DNA of 64,000 nucleotides from Blautia sp. GTDB taxonomy: Bacteria > Bacillota > Clostridia > Lachnospirales > Lachnospiraceae. Positions 37,616 to 47,251 of the stretch are shown here, in pieces. The notes beneath the pieces are model-generated. The model had not been told where the DNA came from, searched no databases, and was given only the letters and a program-made list of their open reading frames with translations. The stretch is taken from NCBI GenBank assembly GCA_022769545.1, contig JALEJS010000022.1:61339-125338 (forward strand). Direction: 5' to 3'. The position numbers and the translations under genes are program-made. Each line of letters opens with the position of its first letter. Position 1 is the first letter of the stretch.

Positions 37616-38503
37616 ATGAGATTAGATCCGTACTGTATGTGCTGCCAGCTGAATAAACAGGAGCAGCGCATCCGGAAATTTACAGATAAAGAAAAAAAAG
37701 TGGCCTACATGCAGGAGATCATGATGCGATATGCACAGGCCACGGAAGACGACTGCGCTCCCAGTCTCTCCGTAGAATTCAAGAAAATATATCAGAAATA
37801 CTGGAATGTCCCCGCAGAGGATTACACAGAAATAAAGAAAGAATTCAACCAGCTGATGATGTCTCTGGAGGATGACCTCTCCCGGATGATCCATCAGAGT
37901 CCTGATCCCCTGGAAAGTGCACTGATCTATGCCAGAATCGGAAATTATATTGATTTTGCAGCTATGTCTCACGTGGACAAGGACGTCGTTTTATCTATGA
38001 TCCGTGAGGAAAAGAAAGAGTCTCTGGATCCGGAAGAATACCGACAGTTCTGCAGCGAGCTGGAGAAGGCTTCCTCCCTGGTTTATCTCACCGACAACTG
38101 CGGTGAAATCGTCCTGGATAAAATTGCCGTTGAAATTCTCCGGAAGCGTTATCCGGATCTGAAAATCACGGTCATCGTCCGCGGGAAGCCTGTTATCAAC
38201 GATGCCACCCTGGAGGATGCCCGGATGTGCGGACTGACGGAGATTGCCGATGTGATTGGTAACGGCAGCGGAGTGGGCGGAACCTGGCTCCCGGATATCT
38301 CCGAGGAAGCCCGCAGTCTGCTGGAGCAGGCAGATGTCATCATTTCCAAAGGACAGGGAAATTTCGAGACACTGCATGAATGCGGACTGAATATCTACTA
38401 TCTGTTTCTGTGCAAATGTGATCTGTTTGTGCGTCTTTTCGATGCAGACCCGTTTCAGGGAATGTTCGTAAATGAAAAGCGTGTGATGCTGCACGAAGCA
38501 TAA
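37616..38503 (+). CDS. DUF89 / ARMT1-like metal-dependent phosphatase
   Basis: A 295-residue DUF89 protein. It has the N-terminal Cys cluster YCMCC seen in the prokaryotic subfamily. The metal site motif is LTDNCGEIVLDKIAVE (D-N-x-G-E-x-x-x-D), followed by KPVINDATLEDA and ISKGQGNFETL. DUF89 enzymes studied so far are Mn/Ni/Co-dependent phosphatases acting on damaged sugar phosphates such as fructose-1-phosphate or oxidised phosphopantetheine (metabolite repair). The substrate here is not known. The gene stands alone with its own promoter and AAGGAGG site. Confidence 0.85.
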   Translation: MRLDPYCMCCQLNKQEQRIRKFTDKEKKVAYMQEIMMRYAQATEDDCAPSLSVEFKKIYQKYWNVPAEDYTEIKKEFNQLMMSLEDDLSRMIHQSPDPLESALIYARIGNYIDFAAMSHVDKDVVLSMIREEKKESLDPEEYRQFCSELEKASSLVYLTDNCGEIVLDKIAVEILRKRYPDLKITVIVRGKPVINDATLEDARMCGLTEIADVIGNGSGVGGTWLPDISEEARSLLEQADVIISKGQGNFETLHECGLNIYYLFLCKCDLFVRLFDADPFQGMFVNEKRVMLHEA

Positions 38504-38595
38504 AACGATATCGACCGCAATTCGTCAGATTGACCAGAAACAAGAAGAAATCTTTGACAGATTCACACTAGCCCCCTTGCCATTCATCTGGTATA

Positions 38596-38620
38596 TTGAT
38601 TACAGTCAAAACGTAATCAA
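38596..38620 (+). promoter_or_regulatory. Operator-like palindrome upstream of msmK
   Basis: TTGATTAC-N9-GTAATCAA is a perfect 8 bp inverted repeat. It begins inside a TATATT (38592-38597) that may be the -10 box and ends about 24 nt before the msmK start. Its place suggests a repressor site; no T-tract suits a terminator. A TTGACA at 38554 is too far from TATATT to form a standard promoter. Confidence 0.6.
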
Positions 38621-38643
38621 ACATTTTTCAGGAGGAAATCAGA

Positions 38644-39735
38644 ATGGCAAGCTTATCTTTACAGCATATTAACAAAACTTACCCGAACGGATTCCAGGCA
38701 GTAAAGGACTTCAATCTGGAAATCGAAGACAAAGAATTCATCATCTTCGTAGGTCCGTCCGGATGCGGAAAATCCACAACACTTCGTATGGTAGCCGGTC
38801 TGGAAGAAATCTCCAGCGGTACTCTTAAAATCGGTGACAAGGTTATGAACGATGTAGAGCCGAAGGATCGTGATATCGCAATGGTATTCCAGAACTACGC
38901 TCTGTATCCTCATATGACGGTATATGATAACATGGCTTTCGGTCTGAAGCTTCGTAAAGTTCCGAAAGACGAAATCGACAAGGCAGTTCGTGAAGCAGCA
39001 AGAATTCTTGACCTTGAAAAACTTCTTGACCGTAAACCGAAGGCTCTTTCCGGTGGTCAGAGACAGCGTGTTGCCATGGGTCGTGCAATCGTTCGTAATC
39101 CTAAGGTATTCCTGATGGATGAGCCGCTCTCCAACCTGGACGCAAAGCTTCGTGTACAGATGAGAACTGAGATTTCCAAGATTCATCAGAGACTTGGCGC
39201 TACGATCATCTATGTAACACATGACCAGACAGAGGCTATGACTCTTGGTACCAGAATCGTTGTTATGAAAGACGGTGTTGTTCAGCAGATCGATACCCCG
39301 CAGAACCTGTACCAGAAACCGTGCAACCTGTTCGTTGCAGGATTCGTTGGATCTCCGCAGATGAACTTCCTGGATGCTGTAATCTCCGAAGCAGGCGGAA
39401 AGGTTATCGCAAAAGTTGGCGAGTATGCTCTGGAAGTACCGGCTGACAAGGCTGCTGTACTGAAATCCAAAGGCTACATCGGCAAGACCGTTGTTCTTGG
39501 TATCCGTCCGGAAAACATTTCCGACTCTGCAAACGGTGCTATGACCTCTACCGTTAACGTATACGAGCTTCTGGGTGCTGAAGTATTCCTGTACTTCAAC
39601 CTGAACGGAACACAGATCACCGCTCGTGTGAATCCGCAGACAACTGCAAAAGCAGGCAGCGAAGTAAAATTTGATTTCGATATGAGCAAAGCACACTTCT
39701 TTGACAAAGAATCTGAGCAGGTTATCACAAACTAG
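38644..39735 (+). CDS. msmK: Carbohydrate ABC transporter ATPase (MsmK/UgpC type)
   Basis: A 363-residue CUT1-family ATPase. Walker A is GPSGCGKST, signature LSGGQRQRVAMGRAIVRNP, Walker B VFLMDEPLSNLD, switch VTHDQTEAMTLG. The C-terminal third is the regulatory OB/TOBE domain that binds enzyme IIA or ligands in MalK. It is encoded without permeases, the pattern of MsmK in Gram-positives, where one ATPase powers several sugar importers. Codon use is more GTA/CGT-rich than its neighbours, as in highly expressed genes. It is monocistronic with a strong terminator. Confidence 0.93.
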   Translation: MASLSLQHINKTYPNGFQAVKDFNLEIEDKEFIIFVGPSGCGKSTTLRMVAGLEEISSGTLKIGDKVMNDVEPKDRDIAMVFQNYALYPHMTVYDNMAFGLKLRKVPKDEIDKAVREAARILDLEKLLDRKPKALSGGQRQRVAMGRAIVRNPKVFLMDEPLSNLDAKLRVQMRTEISKIHQRLGATIIYVTHDQTEAMTLGTRIVVMKDGVVQQIDTPQNLYQKPCNLFVAGFVGSPQMNFLDAVISEAGGKVIAKVGEYALEVPADKAAVLKSKGYIGKTVVLGIRPENISDSANGAMTSTVNVYELLGAEVFLYFNLNGTQITARVNPQTTAKAGSEVKFDFDMSKAHFFDKESEQVITN

Positions 39736-39745
39736 TCTGTATTTC

Positions 39746-39774
39746 AGGACCCGGGGGTTTCCCGGGTCCTTTTT
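39746..39774 (+). terminator. Terminator after msmK
   Basis: Stem AGGACCCGGG/CCCGGGTCCT with a GGTTT loop followed by TTTTTAT, 10 nt past the stop codon. Confidence 0.93.
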
Positions 39775-39782
39775 ATGATAAA

Positions 39783-39864
39783 ATGAGTCAGGGGACAAGT
39801 ACGCCGGTGGCGTACTTGAACTCATAAACATTCAAGTCGAACGCACGCGAGACTTGGCACACGA
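39783..39864 (+). repeat. Short intergenic repeat, copy E2
   Basis: Head ATGAGTCAGGGGACAAGT, then a perfect CAAGTACGCC/GGCGTACTTG hairpin, then ACTCAT at 39820-39825 which pairs with the initial ATGAGT. A 34 nt AGTCGA module (39831-39864) follows, with a CAAGTC/GACTTG stem. It lies between the msmK terminator and the ribosome site of the PucR-type gene. Confidence 0.85.
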
Positions 39865-39876
39865 AAGGATGTTCCT

Positions 39877-40959
39877 ATGAAATTACAGCAAGCATTGCAG
39901 AAATGTCTGAACGACTGGCACAGTATCAGTCAGCTGGACTTCTGTCTTATTGATTCCGAAGATCAGATTTTCATATCAACCTGTTCCCGTAAGCTACCTT
40001 CCGCATCCCGGCTGGAAGGCTTTCGCAGCGGCAATGCACTTTCTGTTGCTTACAGCAGCTGTACTCTGTATAAAATACAGGAGAACAGTGACGGAAATTA
40101 TATACTCATCGTATGGGGAAGCATTGAAGATACTGCTGTCATCGGACAGCTGGCCGTCTGTCAGGTGGAGAGCCTGTTTGCCGCATACGCTGAAAAAACT
40201 GACAAAAATACATTTATGCAGAATCTGCTTCTTGGCACCATTTCTTCGGTAGATGCATTCAACCGTGCAAAAAAAATGCACATCGCAACTTCTGTGCGCC
40301 GTGCCGTTTTTCTGGTGGAAACCAAGCAGCACAGAGACGAAAACGCTCTGGCTACCATCCGGAATATTTTTTCCTCCCGAACCCGGGATTTTATCACCGC
40401 AATCGATGACAACAGTATCATCATTGTACGGGAGCTGCGCGAATCCGACTCTTACGATGCAATGAATGAGATCGCCTGCATGCTGGTAGACATGCTGAAC
40501 ACAGAGGTCATGACTCCTGCCTGGATTTCCTACGGAAATATTGCAGCCGGTCTGGAGGATCTTGCCAATGCATACAAGGAAGCCCGCACAGCCCTGGAAG
40601 TGGGAAAGGTTTTTTATGCGGAAAGCAACATTTTTCCATACAACCGTCTGGGAATCGGACGTCTGATCTACCAGCTTCCCGTTTCCGTGTGTGAGATGTT
40701 CATCCGCGAAATATTCCAGGAAGAATCCCTGGACTCGATGGATGACGAAACCATGAATATCATTCGCATCTTCTTTGAGAATAATCTGAATCTTTCCGAG
40801 ACTTCACGGCAGCTGTATGTACATCGCAACACACTGGTTTACCGTCTGGAAAAAATACAAAAAAAATACGGCCTGGACATCCGCACATTCGAGGATGCCC
40901 TGACCTTTAAAATTTCCATGATGGTTGTGGATTATATTAAGCATTCGAAAGAGTCTTAA
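39877..40959 (+). CDS. PucR/CdaR-type transcriptional regulator
   Basis: A 360-residue regulator. The N-terminal part (about 1-270) has no recognised ligand domain beyond the GGDEF-like fold usual in this family. The C-terminal helix-turn-helix is NLNLSETSRQLYVHRNTLVYRLEKIQKKYGLDIRTFEDALTFKI (about 305-350), the PucR HTH_30 signature. Such proteins control sugar-diacid, purine or carbohydrate genes. Its position behind msmK suggests it may control sugar uptake, perhaps through the palindrome at 38596. AAAGGA precedes the start. The 3' end overlaps modC by 23 bp. Confidence 0.85.
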   Translation: MKLQQALQKCLNDWHSISQLDFCLIDSEDQIFISTCSRKLPSASRLEGFRSGNALSVAYSSCTLYKIQENSDGNYILIVWGSIEDTAVIGQLAVCQVESLFAAYAEKTDKNTFMQNLLLGTISSVDAFNRAKKMHIATSVRRAVFLVETKQHRDENALATIRNIFSSRTRDFITAIDDNSIIIVRELRESDSYDAMNEIACMLVDMLNTEVMTPAWISYGNIAAGLEDLANAYKEARTALEVGKVFYAESNIFPYNRLGIGRLIYQLPVSVCEMFIREIFQEESLDSMDDETMNIIRIFFENNLNLSETSRQLYVHRNTLVYRLEKIQKKYGLDIRTFEDALTFKISMMVVDYIKHSKES

Positions 40960-42001
40960 GAAGCATCAGATGCTCCGGGGGCAGATACAGCCAGGAAGGA
41001 ACGTCCTGTTCCCCTCGCTCCTCGAAACTGCCCTTGGGACGCATCCACCAGATCGCAGTTCCATCGTTATCCTCTGCATTGCGAATCAGATACTGATGTT
41101 CAAAGGTTGTCTCCATATATTCCTCCACATGAACCGGCAGACAATTCGCCCCGTTCTGACTGCGCGGCTGCAGCCAGTGTCCGCGAATCCCCACATGCGT
41201 ATGCTCTTTCGTCACCTCTTCCGCAGTGTGAAGACGAATTCCCCAGTCCAGCGCAAGCACAGTGTGACTGTCCAGCGGCTGAATTGCAGAATAGTTTTTA
41301 CACCCTGTCAGTCGGGCCGCCTCCAGGAAACATGGATGTTCGAACAGCCGGTTCGTCTCTCCCGTAATCAGCTCTTCTCCGTCTTTCATCAGCGTCAGCT
41401 GTTCACAGAAACGAAATGCCTCATCTCTGCTGTGCGTTACCAGAATCATATCTCCCTGATACTCTTTCAGAAATTTCTGAAGATCCCTCTGAAGAAGATC
41501 TTTCAGATAACCGTCCAGCGCCGAAAACGGTTCGTCCAGCAGAATCGCCTCCGGGTCTCCGATCATCATTCTTGCCAGAGCCGCCCTCTGCTGCTGGCCT
41601 CCGGACAGCTGTGACGGATAGTGTCTCTCCAGCCCCTCCAGCTGATACCGCCGGATACATTCCTGAAGACGCGCCGCCTTCTCATGCTTGTCACCACGAT
41701 AACCGCAGGCAATGTTTTCCTGAACTGTCATGGCAGGAAAAAGGGCATAGTTCTGAAACAGATATCCGATTCTTCGTTCCTGGGGCTTCAGATTTATTTT
41801 CCTTTCAGAATCATACAGGGTACGACCATTCACAACAATCCTTCCGCGGTCAGGCGTCTCAACTCCTGCGATGCATCGAAGTGTCATGCTCTTCCCACAT
41901 CCGGATGCCCCCAGGATTCCCATGGTATGTACATCGCTCTCAAACTTCACACGAAGCCGGAAATCCCGGAATTTCTTTTCAATATCAACATATACCGCCA
42001 T
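40937..42001 (-). CDS. modC: Molybdate ABC transporter ATPase
   Basis: A 354-residue ATPase, third gene of modABC. Walker A is GASGCGKSMT, with Met where Ser/Thr is usual after the GKS. The signature is LSGGQQQRAALARMMIGDP, Walker B AILLDEPFSALD, switch VTHSRDEAFRF. The C-terminal 100 residues form a MOP/TOBE-like molybdate sensor. The ATG at 42001 overlaps the modB stop (TGATG); a GTG three codons earlier is also possible. Together with modA and modB it imports molybdate for molybdenum enzymes; tungstate cannot be excluded. Confidence 0.92.
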   Translation of the reverse strand: MAVYVDIEKKFRDFRLRVKFESDVHTMGILGASGCGKSMTLRCIAGVETPDRGRIVVNGRTLYDSERKINLKPQERRIGYLFQNYALFPAMTVQENIACGYRGDKHEKAARLQECIRRYQLEGLERHYPSQLSGGQQQRAALARMMIGDPEAILLDEPFSALDGYLKDLLQRDLQKFLKEYQGDMILVTHSRDEAFRFCEQLTLMKDGEELITGETNRLFEHPCFLEAARLTGCKNYSAIQPLDSHTVLALDWGIRLHTAEEVTKEHTHVGIRGHWLQPRSQNGANCLPVHVEEYMETTFEHQYLIRNAEDNDGTAIWWMRPKGSFEERGEQDVPSWLYLPPEHLMLLKTLSNA

Positions 42002-42714
42002 CACAGCCACCTGCCCCTGTGGGATCCCTTCTGAACATTTTTACCGGAAATAAGGTTGATGGCTGTCACCACAAGAAATGACAGCATCACGATCACCACC
42101 ACCCAGAAAGCGGCTGTATCATAGTTCCCGGCCGCTGTCTCCGCGGCAATTGCCACCGATATGGTTCTTGTTTTCCCCAGAATATTTCCGGCCAGCATGG
42201 ACGTCGCCCCGTACTCTCCGATTGCCCTGGCAAATGTGAGGACCGTTCCGGATGCAATTCCCGGTGCGGCGGTGGGCATGATCACTTTCCAGAAAATTGC
42301 CCCTTCGCTCATTCCCAGTGTCCTTCCGGCGTGAATCAGATTCACGTCAACCTGCTCAAAAGCAGCCCTTGCATTCCGATACATCAGAGGAAACGCAATG
42401 ACTGCTGCCGCAATGATGCAGCCTTTCCAGGTCTGCACAATCCGGATGTCAAAGTTTTCCAGCAGATATTTTCCGAAGGGACGCTTCAGGCTGAATATGA
42501 TCAGCAGAATAAAGCCTGCCACCGTCGGCGGAAGAACCAGCGGAAGGGTCAGAATCCCATCCAGAATCCCCCTTGCGCCGGTCCCCAGGCGCATCGCCTT
42601 CCGTGCACAGAAAATGCCCAGAAAAAATGCAATCACCGTGGCGGTCACTCCGGTTTTCAGAGAAATCCAGAGCGGACTCCAGTTCATTTCACTTAGTATA
42701 GTCAGCAAATCCAT
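42001..42714 (-). CDS. modB: Molybdate ABC transporter permease
   Basis: A 237-residue permease with about five membrane segments. The binding-protein-dependent transport (EAA) motif lies in EQVDVNLIHAGRTLGMSEGAIFWKVIMPTAAPGI. The region TVLTFARAIGEYGATSMLAGNILGKT is diagnostic of ModB/CysTW permeases. The start MDLLTIL is preferred over a TTG three codons upstream. It overlaps modA by 26 bp and modC by 1 bp, so the three are one operon. Confidence 0.93.
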   Translation of the reverse strand: MDLLTILSEMNWSPLWISLKTGVTATVIAFFLGIFCARKAMRLGTGARGILDGILTLPLVLPPTVAGFILLIIFSLKRPFGKYLLENFDIRIVQTWKGCIIAAAVIAFPLMYRNARAAFEQVDVNLIHAGRTLGMSEGAIFWKVIMPTAAPGIASGTVLTFARAIGEYGATSMLAGNILGKTRTISVAIAAETAAGNYDTAAFWVVVIVMLSFLVVTAINLISGKNVQKGSHRGRWL

Positions 42715-43492
42715 ACGCCTCAAACACTTTCATAACTTCCTCTGTCTGAAGATATTCCAGAAACGCCTCTGCAGCTTCTCTGTCGCCGTCAGATGCTTCT
42801 GCATCTTCGATCAGACCAACCGGATATACCACCGGGGTTTTCAGGCTGTCTTCCGGCGCTTCCGCGATAATTTCCACATCATCGGGCATGGATGCCGCAT
42901 CTGTGGCATATACAATACCAATCTCATTGGAACCTTCTGCTACACTGGTGAGTACAGCTGTCACATTGGCTCCTTCGTTGATTTCCATTGCTTCCACGTC
43001 TTCCATGATTCCCATGTTGATGAAAATCTCACGGGAATACTGTCCTACCGGAACGCTTTCTCCTGCCAGTGCAAGGTTTGCAGCATCTGTAATATTGTCA
43101 AATCCGGTTACTGCAGTCTCTCCTCCAACCGGTTTGATGAGAACGACCTTATTCTCCAGAAGATCAACCACGGAATCCTTGTCTGCCAGTTCTTCCTCCA
43201 CCAGCGCATTCATCTGCTTCTGTGCTGCAGAAAAGAAGATATCACAGCGGGCACCCTCCTCAATCTGTGTCTGAAGAGTCCCTGAGCTGTCTGCATTGTA
43301 AAAGATTTCCACGTCCGGATACATTTCATTGAAATCCGCCTGAATTTCTTCCATTGCATTCGCCAGGCTGGCTGCGATAAACACATAAATCTCCCCCTCC
43401 GGTGCCTCTGCCTCCTGCGCACAGACGGATGTTCCCGCCATACATGTTCCCAGCATTGCAGCCATCAAAGCTGCCAGTTTCCGTTTTTTCAT
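42689..43492 (-). CDS. modA: Molybdate-binding protein
   Basis: A 267-residue binding protein. After a signal peptide (KKRKLAALMAAMLG...SVCA, about 25 residues) come IYVFIAASLANAMEEIQADF, YNADSSGTLQTQIEEGARCDIFFSAA and later PVGQYSREIFINMG and VYATDAAS, all typical of ModA. No canonical lipobox is seen, which is unusual for a Gram-positive binding protein. AAGGAGGAATC precedes the ATG. No molybdenum-cofactor riboswitch or clear ModE site was seen in the short upstream region. Confidence 0.93.
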   Translation of the reverse strand: MKKRKLAALMAAMLGTCMAGTSVCAQEAEAPEGEIYVFIAASLANAMEEIQADFNEMYPDVEIFYNADSSGTLQTQIEEGARCDIFFSAAQKQMNALVEEELADKDSVVDLLENKVVLIKPVGGETAVTGFDNITDAANLALAGESVPVGQYSREIFINMGIMEDVEAMEINEGANVTAVLTSVAEGSNEIGIVYATDAASMPDDVEIIAEAPEDSLKTPVVYPVGLIEDAEASDGDREAAEAFLEYLQTEEVMKVFEAYGFADYTK

Positions 43493-43554
43493 GATGATTC
43501 CTCCTTATAAAAAAAATGATGTGCATATACCGGTTTCCGCAAATCTTCGAATGA

Positions 43555-43593
43555 GACAAAAGTGGGGAGCCGCTTCCCCGAAACCGGCTCCCC
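43555..43593 (-). terminator. Terminator after the D/S/Y-rich lipoprotein gene
   Basis: Stem GGGGAGCC/GGCTCCCC (43564-43593) with an inner paired loop, followed on the minus strand by ACTTTTGT. It separates the lipoprotein gene from modABC. No convincing modA promoter was identified in the remaining 60 nt, though a TATATG lies near 43529. Confidence 0.88.
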
Positions 43594-43646
43594 CCTCATT
43601 TCTGTTGTATTATGATATCTGAAAAACCAGATTGTTTCGTTTCCCA

Positions 43647-44507
43647 TTATTCCTGATTTCCGTACTCATCCCAGACAACATCTTCCCCGTAATCATCCCC
43701 GGAGTAGTCCGTACCGTCATCATAATAATCATCTGTGTAATCCGTACCTCCAGAATAATCATCATAATTATTGGAATAGTCACTGTTTCCACTGGAATAA
43801 TCATTATAGTCATAGGAATTGCTGTATGAGCTGTAATTATTATCATAATCATAATCGTAATCACTGCTGTAAGAGCTGTCATCACTGTCACTGTCATTCT
43901 CATCTGAATCTGAAGATGATGCGGAAGAGGAATTCTTTGTATCCTTCTCCTTCTTTTCGGATACACTCATATAGCTCAGATACAGCATATCCTCTTCGTC
44001 CTCATAGCGGATCGTAGCCTTCTCCATATCCGTCAGCTGCGCACCGGAAATTTCATAGGCATTTCCGTCTCTGTCAACCAGCTTCAGATCATATGCAGAA
44101 GCCGCTGACTGTGTATTTTCTGTCTCTCCGGTACTCTGTTCCGCGGATCCGGAAGGTGAATAATACAGCTGTACCTGCTCCGCTGCCTTTACCGATGACT
44201 CCGACGGAACCAGATTGTTGCCCCATTCCTCTGCTCCGGAGACCCTCAGATAAAATTCGCGGATATCTTTATTTGTGTTATTTGTCAGATAGACAAATTT
44301 GGATGTTGAAGTTTTTGTTCCGATCATACGCGGTGCCGGTGTGGCTGTCGGCGCAGGTGTCGGTGTTGCCGGTGCGACGGTAGGTGTCGCCGTAGGTGCC
44401 GGTGTGGGGGTCACTTCAATCACTTCGGCTTTCTTTTTTCCGCATCCTGCCGCAAGCAAAGTGAGCACTGCTGCGGTGATCATTAGAATTTTCTTAGGTT
44501 TCATCAT
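43647..44507 (-). CDS. Lipoprotein with Asp/Ser/Tyr-rich tail
   Basis: A 286-residue predicted lipoprotein. The lipobox LLAAGC places the acylated Cys at about 22. A Thr/Pro/Ala linker (TPTPAPTATP repeats, about 33-58) spans the wall. A folded domain of about 120 residues (TSKFVYLTNNTNKDIREFYLRVSG...) follows. From about 195 to the end the sequence is almost only D, S, Y, N and G. The first half of the domain resembles uncharacterised Clostridia surface proteins. The acidic tail could bind calcium or simply extend from the wall; function unknown. AAGGAG precedes the start. Confidence 0.82.
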   Translation of the reverse strand: MMKPKKILMITAAVLTLLAAGCGKKKAEVIEVTPTPAPTATPTVAPATPTPAPTATPAPRMIGTKTSTSKFVYLTNNTNKDIREFYLRVSGAEEWGNNLVPSESSVKAAEQVQLYYSPSGSAEQSTGETENTQSAASAYDLKLVDRDGNAYEISGAQLTDMEKATIRYEDEEDMLYLSYMSVSEKKEKDTKNSSSASSSDSDENDSDSDDSSYSSDYDYDYDNNYSSYSNSYDYNDYSSGNSDYSNNYDDYSGGTDYTDDYYDDGTDYSGDDYGEDVVWDEYGNQE

Positions 44508-44590
44508 TTTTCACTCCTTATTTATTATCTTATACTGTATATTGTAACGGATCAACGATCATTTCGTCTGTCGGATCATCGAAATCCAGG

Positions 44591-46099
44591 TCAGGAGGAT
44601 TCTTCCTCACCGGCCCAGCCAAACGTACATTTCACTGCTTTTTTCCAGCCCTTCAGAAGCATTTCCCGTTTCTGCATCTCCATATCCGGAACGAACTCAC
44701 GTCCGCACTTCCAGTTTTTCTCAATTTCTGCGGCATCTTTCCAGAACCCCGCCGAAAGCCCGGCGAGATATGCAGCCCCCAGCGCCGTCGTCTCAATACA
44801 GCTTGGCCGTATTACATGCGCATCCAGAATATCCGCCTGGAACTGCATGAGAAAATTATTTGCACTGGCTCCGCCATCCACCCGGAGAGAATTTAATGTC
44901 TCACCGGAATCCTTTTCCATAGCCTGGATCACATCATTCACCTGGTAGGCCAGAGATTCCACCGTAGCACGAATCAGATGTGCTCTCCCGGCTCCTCTGG
45001 TCAGCCCGAGCACTGCACCTCTGGCATACTGATCCCAGTATGGTGCTCCCAGTCCGGCAAATGCAGGAACCACATAGACACCGTTGGTATCCTCCACGGA
45101 ATTGCAGACAGCCTCGGAAGCTGCCGCGTTGTCCAGAATCCTGATTTCATCCCGCAGCCACTGGATCGCTGCCCCGGCGACAAACACACTGCCCTCCAGT
45201 GCATACCCCGGAGTTCCGTCCGGATTTACTGCAATGGTTGTCAGAAGGCCGTGTCTGGACTGCACTGCCTGATTCCCCGTATGCATCAGCAAAAAGCATC
45301 CGGTTCCATATGTATTTTTCACATCCCCCGGCTGAAAACAGCACTGCCCAAACAGAGCTGCCTGCTGATCCCCGGCTGCACCGCTGATTGGAATTCTTCC
45401 TCCGATCAGCCCTTCACTGGTATACCCGTAGATACAACTGCTGGGCTTCACCTGTGGCAGCATACTCGCAGGAATGTCCAGATAGTTCAGGATTTCATTA
45501 TCCCACAGTTTTTTATGGATGTCAAACAACATTGTACGGGAAGCGTTGGTATAATCTGTAACATGTACTTCCCCTTTTGTCAGTTTCCAGATCAGCCAGG
45601 TATCCACCGTACCAAACAGCAGATCCCCCTTTCCGGCCGCCTCCCGGGCACCCTCCACGTGATCCAGAATCCATTTGATTTTTGTTCCTGAGAAATAGGC
45701 ATCCGGAATCAGACCGGTTTTTTCGCGGATCCGATCCGCAAATCCATCTTTCTCCATCTGCCGGATCGTATCTGCCGTACGGCGGCACTGCCACACAATG
45801 GCAGGATATACAGGAATTCCTGTATGACGGTTCCATACGATGGTGGTTTCCCGCTGATTGGTAATCCCTATGGCAGCCACATCCTGAGTATCCGCCCCGA
45901 TCTTTCCCATTGCCTCGATGGCAACCGCCATCTGCGAGGACCATATTTCATTCGGGTCATGCTCCACCCAGCCCGGCCTGGGATAATACTGTGTAAACTC
46001 CTTCTGTGCCACACTGCACATATTCCCCTGTCTGTCAAACAGGATGCACCGGGAACTGGTCGTCCCCTGGTCCAATGCCATAATATATTTCTTTTCCAT
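44591..46099 (-). CDS. glpK: Glycerol kinase
   Basis: A 502-residue FGGY kinase that phosphorylates glycerol at C3. Clear motifs are [34 protein letters not shown], and [46 protein letters not shown] and [19 protein letters not shown] are also present. The start [12 protein letters not shown] has GGGAGGTACGT upstream; a longer in-frame extension is rejected. No glpF or glpD lies beside it. Downstream of uppP by about 80 nt in the same direction. Confidence 0.97.
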   Translation of the reverse strand: MEKKYIMALDQGTTSSRCILFDRQGNMCSVAQKEFTQYYPRPGWVEHDPNEIWSSQMAVAIEAMGKIGADTQDVAAIGITNQRETTIVWNRHTGIPVYPAIVWQCRRTADTIRQMEKDGFADRIREKTGLIPDAYFSGTKIKWILDHVEGAREAAGKGDLLFGTVDTWLIWKLTKGEVHVTDYTNASRTMLFDIHKKLWDNEILNYLDIPASMLPQVKPSSCIYGYTSEGLIGGRIPISGAAGDQQAALFGQCCFQPGDVKNTYGTGCFLLMHTGNQAVQSRHGLLTTIAVNPDGTPGYALEGSVFVAGAAIQWLRDEIRILDNAAASEAVCNSVEDTNGVYVVPAFAGLGAPYWDQYARGAVLGLTRGAGRAHLIRATVESLAYQVNDVIQAMEKDSGETLNSLRVDGGASANNFLMQFQADILDAHVIRPSCIETTALGAAYLAGLSAGFWKDAAEIEKNWKCGREFVPDMEMQKREMLLKGWKKAVKCTFGWAGEEESS

Positions 46100-46176
46100 A
46101 CGTACCTCCCGGTCTTTTCCCGTTAAATCCGATGCGTTTCCTTCAAAACCCCGTATCTGAAACGTTTTTCCTCCTT

Positions 46177-47073
46177 TCAGCCGAGTACATTCTTTCCAAA
46201 GAAGTATCCCAGAACCAGTACTCCGAGGGCAATCCGGTACCATCCAAACGCCTTGAAATCATGCTTTTTGATATATCCCATCAAAAACTTGATCGCAAGT
46301 ATGGATACCACAAAAGCCACCAGCATTCCCACTGCCAGAATCATCAGCTCCGTGCCGGTAAATGCGAATCCAAACTTGATCAGTTTGAGAAGACTTGCAC
46401 CAAACATAACCGGTATTGCCAGGAAAAACGTAAATTCCGCTGCCACCGTCCTGGAAGTCCCCACAAGAATTCCTCCGATAATGGTCGAACCGGATCTGGA
46501 GGTTCCCGGAATCACGGAAAGCACCTGAAAGATGCCAATCAGAAATGCAGTTTTAAATGACAGCCCGGAAAGCCTGGTGCACACCGGAACTCTTTTTTTG
46601 TTGTAGTTTTCCACGAGAATAAACACGATACCATAGACGATCAGCGCAATGGAGACAACTACATAATTATTAAATTTTTCTTCTATCAGATCATTAAACG
46701 GAAGTGCAATGACGATGGTGGGAATACATGCCACAAGGATCTTAAACCACAGCATCCACTTTTCCTTGTCACAGAAACGCTCCACAAAAATGAGAGCCAT
46801 TCTGGACGGTACCGGATGGCGGTTGATTTTTCGCATGGTCTGTTTCGGAATCTCTCTGATGTAAAATGGCCACAGTTTATTCCAGTACAGTACCACCACT
46901 GCCAGAATGGCCCCCAGCTGAATCACCACCAGAAAGAATTCTTTGAACTGCGTACTTACATTCAGCCTGATAAATTCGTCCACCAGAATCATATGCCCGG
47001 TACTGCTGATCGGCAGCCATTCGGTAATTCCTTCCACGATACCCAGAATTATTACTTTTATCCACTCTGCCAT
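46177..47073 (-). CDS. uppP: Undecaprenyl-diphosphatase
   Basis: A 298-residue membrane phosphatase (BacA) that regenerates undecaprenyl phosphate for peptidoglycan and teichoic acid synthesis; overproduction gives bacitracin tolerance in model bacteria. The two active-site loops are present: [24 protein letters not shown] near the N-terminus and [18 protein letters not shown] in the second half. Eight or so membrane segments fit the family. The start MAEWIKVI is chosen because the longer frame lacks a proper ribosome site. Confidence 0.96.
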   Translation of the reverse strand: MAEWIKVIILGIVEGITEWLPISSTGHMILVDEFIRLNVSTQFKEFFLVVIQLGAILAVVVLYWNKLWPFYIREIPKQTMRKINRHPVPSRMALIFVERFCDKEKWMLWFKILVACIPTIVIALPFNDLIEEKFNNYVVVSIALIVYGIVFILVENYNKKRVPVCTRLSGLSFKTAFLIGIFQVLSVIPGTSRSGSTIIGGILVGTSRTVAAEFTFFLAIPVMFGASLLKLIKFGFAFTGTELMILAVGMLVAFVVSILAIKFLMGYIKKHDFKAFGWYRIALGVLVLGYFFGKNVLG

Positions 47074-47160
47074 AAATGATAATTTCCTCTCTTTTTTCTG
47101 TTTTCCCCATGAATGCAAGAAGGACAGGAACCATGATTTTTCAAGGCTCCTATCCCCTTT

Positions 47161-47189
47161 AGTATATTACACATTCGATTATTCGTAAA
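47161..47189 (-). promoter_or_regulatory. Promoter of uppP
   Basis: TTTACG (47184-47189), 17 nt, TATACT (47161-47166). The predicted leader is about 80 nt. Confidence 0.6.
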
Positions 47190-47251
47190 CTTGATTTTTG
47201 ATATTTGTACGTATTTATGCAGCCATACGGTCAGGTCCGGCTGTTACGGAT

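Noticed and set aside
39783..39827. Mini-ORFs starting at the ATGAG head of E1, E2 and E3 (products beginning MSQGT)
   Set aside because: No ribosome site in any copy and lengths differ (14 to 27 codons); the shared peptide start follows from the nucleotide repeat. Ribosome profiling could reopen this.
43493..43646. Molybdenum-cofactor riboswitch upstream of modA
   Set aside because: Most of the 154 nt is the terminator of the preceding gene; the remainder is too short for that RNA.
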